Source of the DNA: Gammaproteobacteria bacterium | Lineage (GTDB): Bacteria; Pseudomonadota; Gammaproteobacteria; Pseudomonadales; Pseudohongiellaceae | Length of the DNA stretch: 41,271 nt | Assembly: GCA_003556835.1 (NCBI GenBank) | Contig: PWQG01000210.1 | Coordinates: 1 to 41,271 of the forward strand | Direction of reading: 5' to 3' | In this document: positions 15,141 through 24,540 of the stretch, piece after piece | Layout of the letters: each line of letters opens with the position of its first letter | Numbering within the stretch: the stretch's first letter is position 1 | The notes under the pieces: generated by a model | What the model was told of the DNA's origin: nothing | The model's input: only the letters and a program-made list of their open reading frames with translations | The model's database searches: none | Program-made: the position numbers and the translations under genes

Positions 15141-16106
15141 ATGTTCAACGATGTCCGCGCCACGGTCGCTGCCGATTTTGAGGCCGTAGACCAATTCATT
15201 CTGTCCCAGCTTCACTCCCGGGTCTCCCTGGTGGAGAACATCGGCGAGTATATCGTCAGTGCCGGGGGCAAGCGACTGCGACCGATCATGGTCCTGCTGG
15301 CCGCACGGGCCTGTGGCCAGAGCAACAAGGACGTCATCCGGCTGGCCGCCGTGATCGAATTCATCCACACAGCCACGCTGTTGCACGATGACGTGGTGGA
15401 CATGTCCAGCATGCGACGCGGTCGACCAACCGCCAATGAGGAGTGGAACAGCCCTTCCAGCGTGCTGGTGGGCGACTTCATCTACTCGCGCGCCTTCCAG
15501 ATCCTGGTCAACCTTGGCAATATGGACATCATGCGGATTGTGGCGGACACCACCAACCTGATCGCCGAAGGCGAGGTGCGGCAGCTGCTGAACCGGAACC
15601 GGGCCGACACCAGCGAGGCCGAATACATGCAGGTGATACAGGAAAAAACCGCCATCCTGTTCCAGGCCGCCACCGAATGCGGCGCCATACTGGCGGGCGC
15701 CAATGGTGAGCAACGCAAGGCTTTGCGTGAAGCCGGGCTGCATATCGGCATGGCCTTCCAACTGATAGATGATGCGCTGGACTACAGCGGTTGCAGCGAA
15801 ACCATGGGCAAGAACATCGGCGATGACCTAGCGGAGGGCAAACCGACCCTGCCGCTCATTCATGCCATGCAACAGGCCGGGACATCCGAGGCGCAGTTGA
15901 TCCGGACCAGTATTGAGCAGGGCAACAGCCAGGACCTGGAACCGATCATCGCGATCGTCCGAAAAACTGGCTCCCTTGAATATACCCACCAATGTGCCAG
16001 GCGCGAAGCTGAAGCGGCCCGGCAGGCGATCGCAGGACTGCCCCGCAGCAGTTATCGCAGCGCTCTGGACCGGATTGCCCGACTCGCGGTCGATCGGACC
16101 ACCTAG
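15141..16106 (+). CDS. ispB: Octaprenyl diphosphate synthase (polyprenyl synthetase)
   Basis: The enzyme builds the long prenyl tail of ubiquinone from FPP and IPP. The 321-residue protein has the trans-prenyltransferase motifs: GGKRLRP, the first aspartate-rich motif LLHDDVVD (Asp83, Asp84, Asp87) and the second QLIDDALDY, with GKNIGDDLAEGKPTLP following. The N-terminus aligns with E. coli IspB from the ATG used here, although no clear Shine-Dalgarno precedes it. The residues setting tail length cannot be judged by eye, so octaprenyl is by family. It is divergent from rplU, the usual gammaproteobacterial order. UbiC, for the ring of ubiquinone, is at 39617. Confidence 0.95.
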   Translation: MFNDVRATVAADFEAVDQFILSQLHSRVSLVENIGEYIVSAGGKRLRPIMVLLAARACGQSNKDVIRLAAVIEFIHTATLLHDDVVDMSSMRRGRPTANEEWNSPSSVLVGDFIYSRAFQILVNLGNMDIMRIVADTTNLIAEGEVRQLLNRNRADTSEAEYMQVIQEKTAILFQAATECGAILAGANGEQRKALREAGLHIGMAFQLIDDALDYSGCSETMGKNIGDDLAEGKPTLPLIHAMQQAGTSEAQLIRTSIEQGNSQDLEPIIAIVRKTGSLEYTHQCARREAEAARQAIAGLPRSSYRSALDRIARLAVDRTT

Positions 16107-16146
16107 CCAACAAGCCCGACAGTGGGCCACGAAGGAGCTGCAGTGC

Positions 16147-18030
16147 ATGAACGGAAACAACCAGGCAACCCCCGGCCCCCTGCTCGACTCCATGGATGCC
16201 ATCCGGACATTCGAACAGACTCCCCTCGCGAAGCGCTTCCCTCTCGACAGCGCTTATCAGCTAATCCAGGATGCTGCACGGCGCTTCGGTGATGATCCCG
16301 CCCTTGAGTGCCTTCTTAGCGGTGCTCGCGACGAAAAACCGCAAACCATCAGCTACCGGGAACTGGCCGCAACGGTCACCCGCGCCGCCAATCTGTTCGG
16401 TTCCCTCGGATTGGGTAAGGAAGATGCGGTATCCATAATCCTACCCACGCTGCCCCAGAGTCATCCCGCCATCCTGGGTGCACAGACCGCCGGCATCGCG
16501 AATCCGATCAATCCTTTGCTGGAACCGGCGCAGATCGCCGAAATCATCGAAGCCGCAGGCTCACGCATCATTGTCTGCCTGGCCCCATCGGATCACAGCG
16601 ACATCTGGGACAAGGTTCAGCAACTGATCGGGGAAACCGGTTCGGTACGTCACATCCTGGTGGTTCGCCATCCCAGTCTGACCCGGGAGCAGGAACTTCC
16701 AGCGCAGATCGGTGATGGCATCAGCATCCATGATTACAATGTCTTGCTGGCAAAGGAGCCCGCGGAACAACTGCGGGACCAGGGCGAATCCGATCCTGCG
16801 CGTATTGCCGCCTACTTCCATACCGGAGGCACCACCGGACGCCCCAAGATCGCATGCCTGACCCAGGCCAACATGGCATTCATCGGGCAGCTGATGCAGG
16901 TGCTCACGGCCCATCTGGGACGACAGACCGTGATCTGCGGCCTGCCCCTGTTCCACATTTTCGGCGTCGTCATCCAGGGCATTGCCGCCTTTGCCGTGGG
17001 TTACCGGATTGTCCTGTTGACCCCCTCCGGCTTCCGTAACCCGGAAGGCATGAAGAACATCTGGCACCATGTGGAACGGTTCCGGGTCAACAGCTTCTCC
17101 GCGGTACCCACCGTACTGGCTGGCCTGAGTCGCATTCCGGTCGGTGATGCCGACATCAGCAGTCTGGAGCGGATCAATTCCGGAGCCGCCCCATTGTCTC
17201 CGAACTTCGAGAAACAGTTTGAACAGACCTATGAGCTGGAGGTGACCAATGGTTACGGCATGACGGAGACCACGTCGCTGATTGCCCGCCCCCCTGAAGA
17301 ACAGCCGCCGGGCAGTGTCGGTCTGCGCCTGCCCTATTCCCGCATCCGGATCGCCGAGGTCGCTCAGGACAGGGTATTGCGTGATTGTGACAGCGGGGAG
17401 ACCGGCGCGGTGCTGGTGCGGGGGCCCCAGGTGTTTGCGGGCTACAAGGCAGAAACCGACAACCGGCATGCCTTTATCGAGAACGACTGGTTCAACACCG
17501 GTGATCTCGGTTACATGGATGATGACGGCTTCCTGTATCTGACCGGTCGCGCGAAGGATCTGATCATCCGCAGCGGACACAATATCGACCCGGCGGTGAT
17601 CGAGGAGGTGCTCAACGGGCACCCCCTGGTGAACACGGCGGTCGCCGTCGGCGAACCCGATCCCTATGCGGGAGAGCTGCCCATGGCCTTCGTCGTAGCT
17701 ACCAGGAAAGATGCGGTTGATGCCGAAACATTGATCACATACTGCCGGGAACAGCTGAGTGAGCGCGCGGCCGTTCCCAAGCGCATCGAATTTGTGGATG
17801 CCATGCCCCTGACCGCCGTTGGCAAAATATTCCGTCCGGCACTGCGTCAGCAGATCACCCGGATGGTTCTCAACGAACAACTGCAGGAATCGGGCATCCG
17901 TGCAAGCATCGAAGTGTCGCAGGACAACAAGCTGGGCCTGGTGGTTCGGTACACGGCCGACGATGAAGCCGCCGCAGCAGCCACCGAAACCATGCTCGCA
18001 AAGTACAGCAATATCACACTACAGAAGTGA
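16147..18030 (+). CDS. Acyl-CoA synthetase (AMP-forming)
   Basis: A 627-residue member of the ANL adenylating superfamily, activating a carboxylic acid to its CoA thioester with ATP. Motifs: P-loop HTGGTTGRPK at 225-234, NGYGMTETT, WFNTGDLGYMDDDGFLYLTGRAKDLIIRSG, and the C-terminal catalytic Lys560 in TAVGKIFRP. About 60 residues continue beyond that lysine (ending SNITLQK), a small extra alpha/beta tail that standard family members lack. The substrate is unknown; the sequence is not the classical FadD. ATG 16147 is chosen for AAGGAG 9 bases upstream. It starts 40 bases after ispB and converges on the lipoprotein gene with a 7-base gap. Confidence 0.9.
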   Translation: MNGNNQATPGPLLDSMDAIRTFEQTPLAKRFPLDSAYQLIQDAARRFGDDPALECLLSGARDEKPQTISYRELAATVTRAANLFGSLGLGKEDAVSIILPTLPQSHPAILGAQTAGIANPINPLLEPAQIAEIIEAAGSRIIVCLAPSDHSDIWDKVQQLIGETGSVRHILVVRHPSLTREQELPAQIGDGISIHDYNVLLAKEPAEQLRDQGESDPARIAAYFHTGGTTGRPKIACLTQANMAFIGQLMQVLTAHLGRQTVICGLPLFHIFGVVIQGIAAFAVGYRIVLLTPSGFRNPEGMKNIWHHVERFRVNSFSAVPTVLAGLSRIPVGDADISSLERINSGAAPLSPNFEKQFEQTYELEVTNGYGMTETTSLIARPPEEQPPGSVGLRLPYSRIRIAEVAQDRVLRDCDSGETGAVLVRGPQVFAGYKAETDNRHAFIENDWFNTGDLGYMDDDGFLYLTGRAKDLIIRSGHNIDPAVIEEVLNGHPLVNTAVAVGEPDPYAGELPMAFVVATRKDAVDAETLITYCREQLSERAAVPKRIEFVDAMPLTAVGKIFRPALRQQITRMVLNEQLQESGIRASIEVSQDNKLGLVVRYTADDEAAAAATETMLAKYSNITLQK

Positions 18031-18037
18031 TCGCTGC

Positions 18038-19231
18038 TTACTGCACCTCGATGGTGAACCCCGCGCTGGTGGAACGCAGGATGGTCCGGTCATTCTCGAT
18101 ACGCCGCAGGCGTTCCGACGAGGGCCGGTAATTCTCATCGGTATACCGGGCCAACACCAGCGCCACGGAACGCAGCTCCTCGGCCTGTTCTTCCTCGCCC
18201 AGACGAGCATAGGTCTGCCCCAGGGCATAATAGAAGTCGGGCTCGGTATCGTTGCGGCGTAGCGCCCGCCGGAAATGGGCTTGTGCCTGCCTGTAGTTTC
18301 CGGCCTCGAACGCGATATTGCCCTGGGCAAAGTGGAAATAGGGGTTGGCATTGTGCACCCGTTCCAGCCGACGCCGGAACATATCGGCCCGCGGCTCCTC
18401 CCCTACTGTCCGGTAATAACGCGCAAGATTATTGATGGCCGTAGTATTGTGCCGATCCACGGCATAGGCCTTCAGATAACTGTACTCGGCCAGATCCAGC
18501 TCCTCCAACGCATTCCAGGCGCTACCCAGATTATTCCAGGCAATGGATAACTCATCATCGACTTTCAGCGCGTACTGAAACCAGATTTTGGCCGACTCTG
18601 CATCACCGACAATCAGATCCTCTACACCCAGGTTGTTGAAATAAAGAGCCAGTGCCTGATGGTCCTCGATGACCTCGGCGGTCTCCTGCTGCAGGCGAAC
18701 CTCTGGCGTGAAATCCACCACATAGCGATTGGACGGGCCGACCCGGCCCAGGGCATTGATATGCTCACTCAACACCACCAATTCGCCCCGGCGATTCCAG
18801 CGAGGACGGATCTGCACAGTCTGGTACTCCACTGACAAACCAAGATGGCGGGCCATGGCAATGTAGAGATTCACCAGGGACAGGCAGTTGGCTTCCAGGC
18901 GCTCGAAAGTCTCGGCGGCAGTCAAAGTCGCCTGGTCATCGTACTGGATGTTGAGAAAGGCTTCGTCGAACAGCAACTCCTGTAGGCGCCGTACCGTAGC
19001 CCACGAAGAAAGACCGGGATCGACATGCTCATCGAGATACTGCGCCATGGCCGGACTGACTGCCAGCAGGTCGATATCCGGCACCTCACGCTCGGCACTC
19101 TGCAGTATTCGCGCCTCTTTTTCCGCATCGGGACTGAAACCGGTGTCAAGCCGCAACATACCGCAGCCCGACAGGAGCAGCCCCGTCAGGAGCAGGACGC
19201 AGAACGGTCTGAAAGGTACGGCACTATTCAA
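18038..19231 (-). CDS. Lipoprotein with transglutaminase-like domain and TPR repeats
   Basis: About 397 residues, with a hydrophobic signal segment and lipobox LLSGC, predicting a lipidated cysteine near residue 23 and an envelope location. A transglutaminase-like domain follows: Cys115 in LEANCLSLVNLY, His156 in LSEHINAL and Asp172 in RYVVDFTPE form a plausible Cys-His-Asp triad. From about residue 195 come four or five tetratricopeptide repeats (LALYFNNLGVEDL, SIAWNNLGSAWNAL, TTAINNLARYYRTV, PYFHFAQGNIAFEAG, PDFYYALGQTYARLG). The combination suggests a peptidase or amide-exchange enzyme with a protein-binding arm; the substrate is unknown. TTG at 19231 is preferred to TTG at 19246 because GGGAG sits 6 bases upstream. 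It lies downstream of etfD. Confidence 0.8.
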   Translation of the reverse strand: MNSAVPFRPFCVLLLTGLLLSGCGMLRLDTGFSPDAEKEARILQSAEREVPDIDLLAVSPAMAQYLDEHVDPGLSSWATVRRLQELLFDEAFLNIQYDDQATLTAAETFERLEANCLSLVNLYIAMARHLGLSVEYQTVQIRPRWNRRGELVVLSEHINALGRVGPSNRYVVDFTPEVRLQQETAEVIEDHQALALYFNNLGVEDLIVGDAESAKIWFQYALKVDDELSIAWNNLGSAWNALEELDLAEYSYLKAYAVDRHNTTAINNLARYYRTVGEEPRADMFRRRLERVHNANPYFHFAQGNIAFEAGNYRQAQAHFRRALRRNDTEPDFYYALGQTYARLGEEEQAEELRSVALVLARYTDENYRPSSERLRRIENDRTILRSTSAGFTIEVQ

Positions 19232-19340
19232 ATCAATCTCCCGCAAGCCTTGCTTATAGGATCATGACCGCGACCGGCAGTAAAGACTTTCAGGCCCTGG
19301 TGCGGCTGCAATCGGGCAGTCGCACCGCGTGTATCCCTGC

Positions 19341-21005
19341 CTACATGCCGGGGTAATTGGGCCCACCACCACCTTCCGGCGACACCCAATGGATGTTCTG
19401 GGCGGGATCCTTGATATCACAGGTTTTGCAATGCACACAGTTCTGCGCATTGATCTGGAAGCGCTTTTCTCCCTGATCATCCTCCACCACCTCGTAGACG
19501 GCGGCCGGACAATAGCGCTGCGCCGGTTCATCATACATCGGCAGGTTGTCGCGGATAGGCACATCCGCATCCTTCAGCGTCAAGTGGCAGGGCTGATCTT
19601 CGACATGATTGGTATTCGACAGGAACACCGAGGACAGCTTGTCGAAACTGATCTTGCCGTCCGGCTTCGGATACTCGATTTTCGGCGCCTGATCGGCCGG
19701 CTTGAGCTGACTGTGATCGGTACTCTTGTCATGGAAGGTCAGTGGGAATCGACCGGCAAAAATGTTGTGCTCAATGAAGCTGAGACTGCTACCGATCCAG
19801 AATCCGAACTTGTGGAAGCCGGCGCTGAAGTTGCGGGCCTTGTGCAGCTCGGCATACAGATCCGACGTCTTCACCCGATCCATATAATCGCTAAGCTCAT
19901 TGCCTGCCGGAACCTCGTCCTGCTTCAGGGATTCCATGATGGATTCTGCCGCCAGCATGCCCGAGCGCATGGCCGTATGACTGCCCTTGATCTTGGCGGC
20001 GTTGAGTGTGCCGGCGTCACAGCCGACCAGTAGGCCACCGGGGAAAGACATCTTCGGCAGCGAATTGAGACCACCCTTGTTCAGGGCCCGCGCACCGTAG
20101 GTGATACGCTTGCCGTCTTCCAGGTACTGCTTGATCACCGGATGGTGTTTGTATTTCTGGAATTCGTCATAAGGACTGAGGTACGGATTGCTGTAGCCCA
20201 GGTCCACGATCAGACCGACAAACACCTTGTTGTCCTCGGCGTGATAGAGAAAGCCACCACTGGAACCGGCGTAACTGTCGCCGATCATCGGATAACCGGC
20301 CGTATGCACCACCAGGCCTTCCTGGTGTTTTTCCGCGGGGATTTCCCAGATTTCCTTGATGCCGATACCGTAATGCTGGGGGTCACTGTCCTTGTCGAGC
20401 TCGAACCTGGAGATCAACTCCTTGCCCAGATGACCGCGACAGCCCTCGGCAAAAATCGTGTACTTCGCATGGAATTCAAAGCCGGGCTCGAAGGAGTCTT
20501 TTTTCTCCCCCTTGGCATCCACACCCATATCACCGGTAGCCACACCTTTCACACTGCCGTCTTCGTTATAGAGAATCTCGGCCGCAGCAAATCCAGGGAA
20601 CACCTCGGCACCGAGCTCCATCGCCTGCTCACCCAGCCAGCTACACAGATTGCCCAGGGAGATGATGAAATTGCCCTCGTTATGCATCGGTTTGGGCACC
20701 ATGAAGGACGGAAATTTCGTGGATTTTTCCGCGCCTCCGAGATAATAGATATCATCACCGGTGACTGGTGTATTCAGCGGTGCACCACGCTCTTTCCAAT
20801 CGGGGAACAGTTCATTGAGAGCCGATGGTTCGAACACAGCGCCGGAAAGGATGTGGGCACCGATTTCCGAACCTTTCTCCAGCACGCATACGGAAATCTC
20901 CTTCTCCGCCTCGGCGGCCAGTTGCAGCAGCCGGCATGCCGTGGACAGGCCGGCCGGGCCAGCCCCGACAATCACCACATCGACTTCCATTGATTCGCGT
21001 TGCAT
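19341..21005 (-). CDS. etfD: Electron transfer flavoprotein-ubiquinone oxidoreductase
   Basis: ETF-QO passes electrons from acyl-CoA dehydrogenases, via electron transfer flavoprotein, to ubiquinone at the inner membrane. The 554-residue protein has an N-terminal FAD site (GAGPAG at 14-19), the ubiquinone-domain region with FFAEGCRGHL-like TIFAEGCRGHLGK, GCDAGTLNAAKIKGSHTAM, and a C-terminal 4Fe-4S cluster: Cys499 (RYCPAAVYE) and Cys523, 526, 529 (QNCVHCKTCDIKDP). ATG 21005 has GGGAGA 9 bases upstream; the longer frame is not conserved. etfA and etfB are not in the window. The acyl-CoA dehydrogenase at 32765 is a possible electron source. Confidence 0.97.
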   Translation of the reverse strand: MQRESMEVDVVIVGAGPAGLSTACRLLQLAAEAEKEISVCVLEKGSEIGAHILSGAVFEPSALNELFPDWKERGAPLNTPVTGDDIYYLGGAEKSTKFPSFMVPKPMHNEGNFIISLGNLCSWLGEQAMELGAEVFPGFAAAEILYNEDGSVKGVATGDMGVDAKGEKKDSFEPGFEFHAKYTIFAEGCRGHLGKELISRFELDKDSDPQHYGIGIKEIWEIPAEKHQEGLVVHTAGYPMIGDSYAGSSGGFLYHAEDNKVFVGLIVDLGYSNPYLSPYDEFQKYKHHPVIKQYLEDGKRITYGARALNKGGLNSLPKMSFPGGLLVGCDAGTLNAAKIKGSHTAMRSGMLAAESIMESLKQDEVPAGNELSDYMDRVKTSDLYAELHKARNFSAGFHKFGFWIGSSLSFIEHNIFAGRFPLTFHDKSTDHSQLKPADQAPKIEYPKPDGKISFDKLSSVFLSNTNHVEDQPCHLTLKDADVPIRDNLPMYDEPAQRYCPAAVYEVVEDDQGEKRFQINAQNCVHCKTCDIKDPAQNIHWVSPEGGGGPNYPGM

Positions 21006-21117
21006 AGATTCGGCTCTCCCTTCAGACACCGGAGCGCCCGGGCCTGTTGCAGTTGATGAATGATACGACCCGCGAGGATATCGAACGATCGCTCGGCAAG
21101 TCCAGCTGTATCCCGCC

Positions 21118-21146
21118 ATTATGCTGAAACCGCGGGAAAAGCGCAA
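21118..21146 (-). promoter_or_regulatory. Candidate promoter of etfD
   Basis: Minus strand: -35 TTGCGC (21146-21141, 3/6), 17-base spacer, -10 CATAAT (21123-21118, 5/6). It would give a leader of about 105 bases before the ATG at 21005. Confidence 0.35.
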
Positions 21147-21170
21147 AAGCAGACGGTGTCCGGCTGGTCA

Positions 21171-22067
21171 TCAGACGCAGCGTTCCAGTGCCGCTCCAAC
21201 CTCTACTTCCTGGAACGTGAAACCGGCCGTCTCCAGCCGCGCCGGCAACACGCGCTGCCCATTGAGCAGCAAGCGGTCACCCATTTCCCCGAACATCACC
21301 CGCACCAACCAGGCCGGCATTGGCATCAACCGGGGCCGTTTCAGCGCAGCGGCCAGCTCTTTTGTAAACTCTTCGTTGGTGACCGGCTGCGGCGCGGTGA
21401 CATTGAACGCCCCTTCATGCTCGGCGTTGTCAGCCAGGAACAACAGGGCAGCAACCACATCGTCCACATGCACCCAGGACATATATTGTTCTCCCGAGCC
21501 AATTCGTCCTCCGAGCCCCATCCTGAATGGCAACAGGAGTTTTTTCAGCATGCCCTCGCCGTTCCCCAGGACCACGCCCAATCGGGCAATACAGGTCCGT
21601 ACACCCTGTGCTTCCGCTTTGCGCGCTTCGGCCTCCCATTGCTTGCAGAGCTCGTGACTGAATTCACTACGAGCTCGCGACTCCTCAGTCAGCGGCGTGT
21701 CGTCACCGGCGCCATAAAAACCGATCGCCGATGCACTGATCAGGCAATGCGGCTTTTGCTCCAGACGCTGGAGCAATTCGATCATATCCCTGGTCACCCG
21801 CAACCGGCTTTGCAACAGCTCCTGCTTGCGTGCTGCAGTCCAGCGACGGTCGGCGATGGGGGCTCCGGCCAGGTTCACCAGAGCATCCACTGCGGTGGCG
21901 GGGTCGATCTCCTCAAGATCCCGCACCAGCTCGACGTCCGGACCCAGACGACGACGCGCTGCCGCATAATCCCGCGTCAGCACAGTCACGGAATCGCCGC
22001 GCCGCAACAGCTCTGCAGTCAATCGCGATCCCACAAACCCGGTACCGCCGCTAATCAGAAAATGCAT
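21171..22067 (-). CDS. yfcH: TIGR01777-type NAD-dependent epimerase (YfcH-like)
   Basis: A 298-residue extended SDR: nucleotide-binding GGTGFVGSRL at 7-16, LVNLAGAPIADRRW, SASAIGFYG (the catalytic Tyr region), ARLGVVLGNGEGML, GSGEQYMSWVHVDDVV, and the small C-terminal domain ending near LPARLETAGFTFQ, where the family DUF1731 element lies. Members are widespread and their substrate is unknown; related proteins have been linked to cell division or heme and lipid metabolism in various species, which I cannot decide here. It is a single gene facing away from the TonB-dependent receptor. Confidence 0.9.
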   Translation of the reverse strand: MHFLISGGTGFVGSRLTAELLRRGDSVTVLTRDYAAARRRLGPDVELVRDLEEIDPATAVDALVNLAGAPIADRRWTAARKQELLQSRLRVTRDMIELLQRLEQKPHCLISASAIGFYGAGDDTPLTEESRARSEFSHELCKQWEAEARKAEAQGVRTCIARLGVVLGNGEGMLKKLLLPFRMGLGGRIGSGEQYMSWVHVDDVVAALLFLADNAEHEGAFNVTAPQPVTNEEFTKELAAALKRPRLMPMPAWLVRVMFGEMGDRLLLNGQRVLPARLETAGFTFQEVEVGAALERCV

Positions 22068-22197
22068 ACCGACCTCTCAAACAGAATGTATTGCCATCAT
22101 AACCGTGTAGTCTCCAGCCTGCCATCGGAAACGCCGCGAATGTGGCAGAAATGCCCTTGGAAAATCACATAATGTTACAACTGCAAGTTCCTGTTTT

Positions 22198-22206
22198 TGC
22201 TACTAT
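22198..22206 (+). promoter_or_regulatory. Extended -10 promoter of the TonB-dependent receptor
   Basis: TGC-TACTAT (22198-22206) fits an extended -10 (TGn plus 4/6 hexamer). No good -35 hexamer lies at 17 bases, which extended -10 promoters tolerate. The start near 22213 gives a leader of about 31 bases. The rest of the 22068-22243 spacer shows nothing else. Confidence 0.35.
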
Positions 22207-22243
22207 TGCCGTCACATAAAGACCTAGCCCCACCGGAGTCAGA

Positions 22244-24454
22244 ATGCCAATCAGATGCACCGGACCGCTTTTTGCCGGACGAATCCCCTTTGCCCTCGCC
22301 ACCATTGTGGTCGGCATCCACTCAGCCCAAGTCGCAAATGCAAGCGCAGTGGTCGAGCAGCCCCTGCTGCCTGAAGCGTCGGAAACGGTTCCCTCAGCCC
22401 CCCCACTGGACGCTCCCACTGACTCCACCGTGGTATACCCGGCCACGTTTTTCGCGGCCTACAACCCCTCGTCCGCCAACGATATGATCGACCGAATTCC
22501 CGGTGTTTCCCTGGGTGGTGGCGGCGGTGGTCGTGGTCTCGGCACAGGCGGCGACCTGTTGATCAATGGACAACGTATCGCCGGCAAGGACAACTCCCCC
22601 AGCAATCAGCTCAGCCGCATCGCGGCGCGGGAAGTAGACCGGATAGAAATCATCCGCGGAACCTCGGCCGACCTGGACGTACGCGGCTCGGGCCAGGTGG
22701 TCAATGTTGTACTGCTGGAAGCACACACACGTTCCAGTACTTCGGTCGAGGTCAACGCCGATCACCACCACGACGGCACCGTCCAGCCCGGAGGCTCCGT
22801 CTCCCACAGCAGGCAGGTCGGCGATTTCCAGGCCCTGCTGAACTTTGAAGCGGACCCGCGCTACATGCACCAGATGCGCGATGAATACAATGAAGCGCCA
22901 GATGGCAGCATTCTCGATATCATCGATGAAAGCAATGTGCGTGAACAGACCGCCTATGAACTGAGCAGCACCATGAGTTACCGTACCGGACCTCACACAA
23001 TGCAGCTCAATACCTTGTATGGCGACTCCGCGGCCGAGAGGGATCGATTTCGGGATTTCACAGACTTCCGCACACCGGGAGAAATTGAGCACAGGGCCGA
23101 GAATGAACTCGTAGACTACGATCATTACAACTGGGAAATCGGCGGCGACTATGGTCACGTATTCAATGACGGCGGGCGATTCCAGTTTCTGTTCATCGTC
23201 AATGACCAGACCAGGGATCACGTACGGGAGCGGTTCTCACTGGAAAATCCCCGACTGAGCCCGGAAGAGCGGGACAAATTCCTGTTCATTGAATCCAATC
23301 AACGTACCCGGGAACGGATTGCCCAAAGCAGTTACAGCTGGCGGCTTGCTGACAGTCAGGATATGCAGCTTGGCCTGGAGCGCGCCCAGACCATCCTCGA
23401 CTCCAGTCTTTTTGTCGGCAATGCCCGCGGCTCTTCCGATCCCGATCCACGGTATGGCAACCTTCCGCCCATGGACCACATCACCAACCCAGGCTCCACG
23501 GTTGAAGAAATGCGCTACGAAGGTTTTGCCATACACAACTGGACACTTAGTGACCGTATGAGCCTGGAGAGCAGCGTGGTCTACGAAACCTCCGAGATCG
23601 CGCAGTCCGGCCAGGTCAGTCAGACCCGAGACTTCAATTTCATTCGCCCGAGCATCGACTATCGCTTCAACGTGACCAATCAGTTTCAGGTACGGGCCAC
23701 TGTTGAGCGCCAGGTATCCCAGCTGAGCTTCGCCAACTTCTCGGCCACAGTAAACACCTCTGACACCGAACGTGATGCCGATGCTGGCAACCCCGACCTG
23801 GTGCCGGACAAGGAAATGCGTTACGAACTGACCCTGGAATATCGCCTGCCGGAGGACAGCGGAGTGCTCAGTTCCCGATTCTTCCTGCGTGATATCGAAG
23901 ACCATATCGGCAAAATCGATGCCTCGCCCAGCCCTGACCGGCCACTGTCGGCAGACGGTAATGTCGGCCGGGCACAACGCTGGGGGGTTTACCTGGATGC
24001 CAGCACGCGGCTGGGCTACCTGGGACTGCCAGATGCCCTGGTGTCATCCAGCCTCAACATTTTTGATTCGAAAATCACCGATCCCTTCCTGGGCACTGAA
24101 GAACGGATCAACAGTCGGGGCAATGCCAGCCTGGACTTCCGTCACGATGTCACCGGCCTCGGCCTGAACTACGGGTTCTCTTATCGTTATCCGTTTAATG
24201 GCGGCCGCTACGATATTGATATCGCCACCATCACGCGCAATGACAGATCAGAGTCCCTCTCCATGTTCGTGTCGAAAACGGCTTTCGACGGCGTGACTTT
24301 CCGCCTGGAATCGACCAACACACTGAACAGTGAAAGCTGCCGGGAGCGGAGACGCTTCACCGGCACTACCATGGAAGGTAATCTGCGTGAAATCGAGCAT
24401 TCCTGCGCCACCAGCGGTCGCAAGCTGGCACTGAAGGTGCGTACAACCTTCTGA
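22244..24454 (+). CDS. TonB-dependent outer-membrane receptor
   Basis: A 736-residue protein: signal peptide (cleavage likely near ANASA, about residue 34), a proline-rich linker with STVVYPATFF that could serve as TonB box, then a plug domain of about 100 residues (NDMIDRIPGVSLGG, a run of glycines, LLINGQRI, AAREVDRIEIIRGTSADLDVRG). The rest is a beta-barrel rich in alternating polar and aromatic strands, ending in Phe as expected for BAM recognition. The ligand is unknown: no siderophore, B12 or glycan genes lie alongside. GGAG is 5 bases before the ATG. The barrel is somewhat short of SusC-type size. Shared terminator with the methyltransferase. Confidence 0.88.
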   Translation: MPIRCTGPLFAGRIPFALATIVVGIHSAQVANASAVVEQPLLPEASETVPSAPPLDAPTDSTVVYPATFFAAYNPSSANDMIDRIPGVSLGGGGGGRGLGTGGDLLINGQRIAGKDNSPSNQLSRIAAREVDRIEIIRGTSADLDVRGSGQVVNVVLLEAHTRSSTSVEVNADHHHDGTVQPGGSVSHSRQVGDFQALLNFEADPRYMHQMRDEYNEAPDGSILDIIDESNVREQTAYELSSTMSYRTGPHTMQLNTLYGDSAAERDRFRDFTDFRTPGEIEHRAENELVDYDHYNWEIGGDYGHVFNDGGRFQFLFIVNDQTRDHVRERFSLENPRLSPEERDKFLFIESNQRTRERIAQSSYSWRLADSQDMQLGLERAQTILDSSLFVGNARGSSDPDPRYGNLPPMDHITNPGSTVEEMRYEGFAIHNWTLSDRMSLESSVVYETSEIAQSGQVSQTRDFNFIRPSIDYRFNVTNQFQVRATVERQVSQLSFANFSATVNTSDTERDADAGNPDLVPDKEMRYELTLEYRLPEDSGVLSSRFFLRDIEDHIGKIDASPSPDRPLSADGNVGRAQRWGVYLDASTRLGYLGLPDALVSSSLNIFDSKITDPFLGTEERINSRGNASLDFRHDVTGLGLNYGFSYRYPFNGGRYDIDIATITRNDRSESLSMFVSKTAFDGVTFRLESTNTLNSESCRERRRFTGTTMEGNLREIEHSCATSGRKLALKVRTTF

Positions 24455-24505
24455 TTACCGTCATTCGAGAGCGGCAGTGATACCTGCTCCCATCAGGCAG
24501 CAATG

Positions 24506-24540
24506 AAAAGCCGGCCCGCCCTCGCGAGCCGGCTTTTTTT
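24506..24540. terminator. Bidirectional terminator between TonB receptor and methyltransferase genes
   Basis: AAAAGCCGGC (24506-24515) pairs with GCCGGCTTTT (24528-24537) across a 12-base loop, with T-runs on both sides. It separates the convergent genes. Confidence 0.88.

Noticed and set aside
16561..17880. A 439-codon minus-strand frame opposite the acyl-CoA synthetase gene
   Set aside because: The synthetase motifs on the plus strand are unambiguous and the antisense product shows no domain.
22510..22560. Glycine-rich stretch in the TonB receptor as a tandem DNA repeat
   Set aside because: It is an irregular run of GGT/GGC codons inside the plug coding sequence, not a repeat unit.
22394..23977. 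Minus-strand frames opposite the TonB-dependent receptor
   Set aside because: The receptor has signal peptide, plug and terminal Phe in order; the antisense frames have no start signal.
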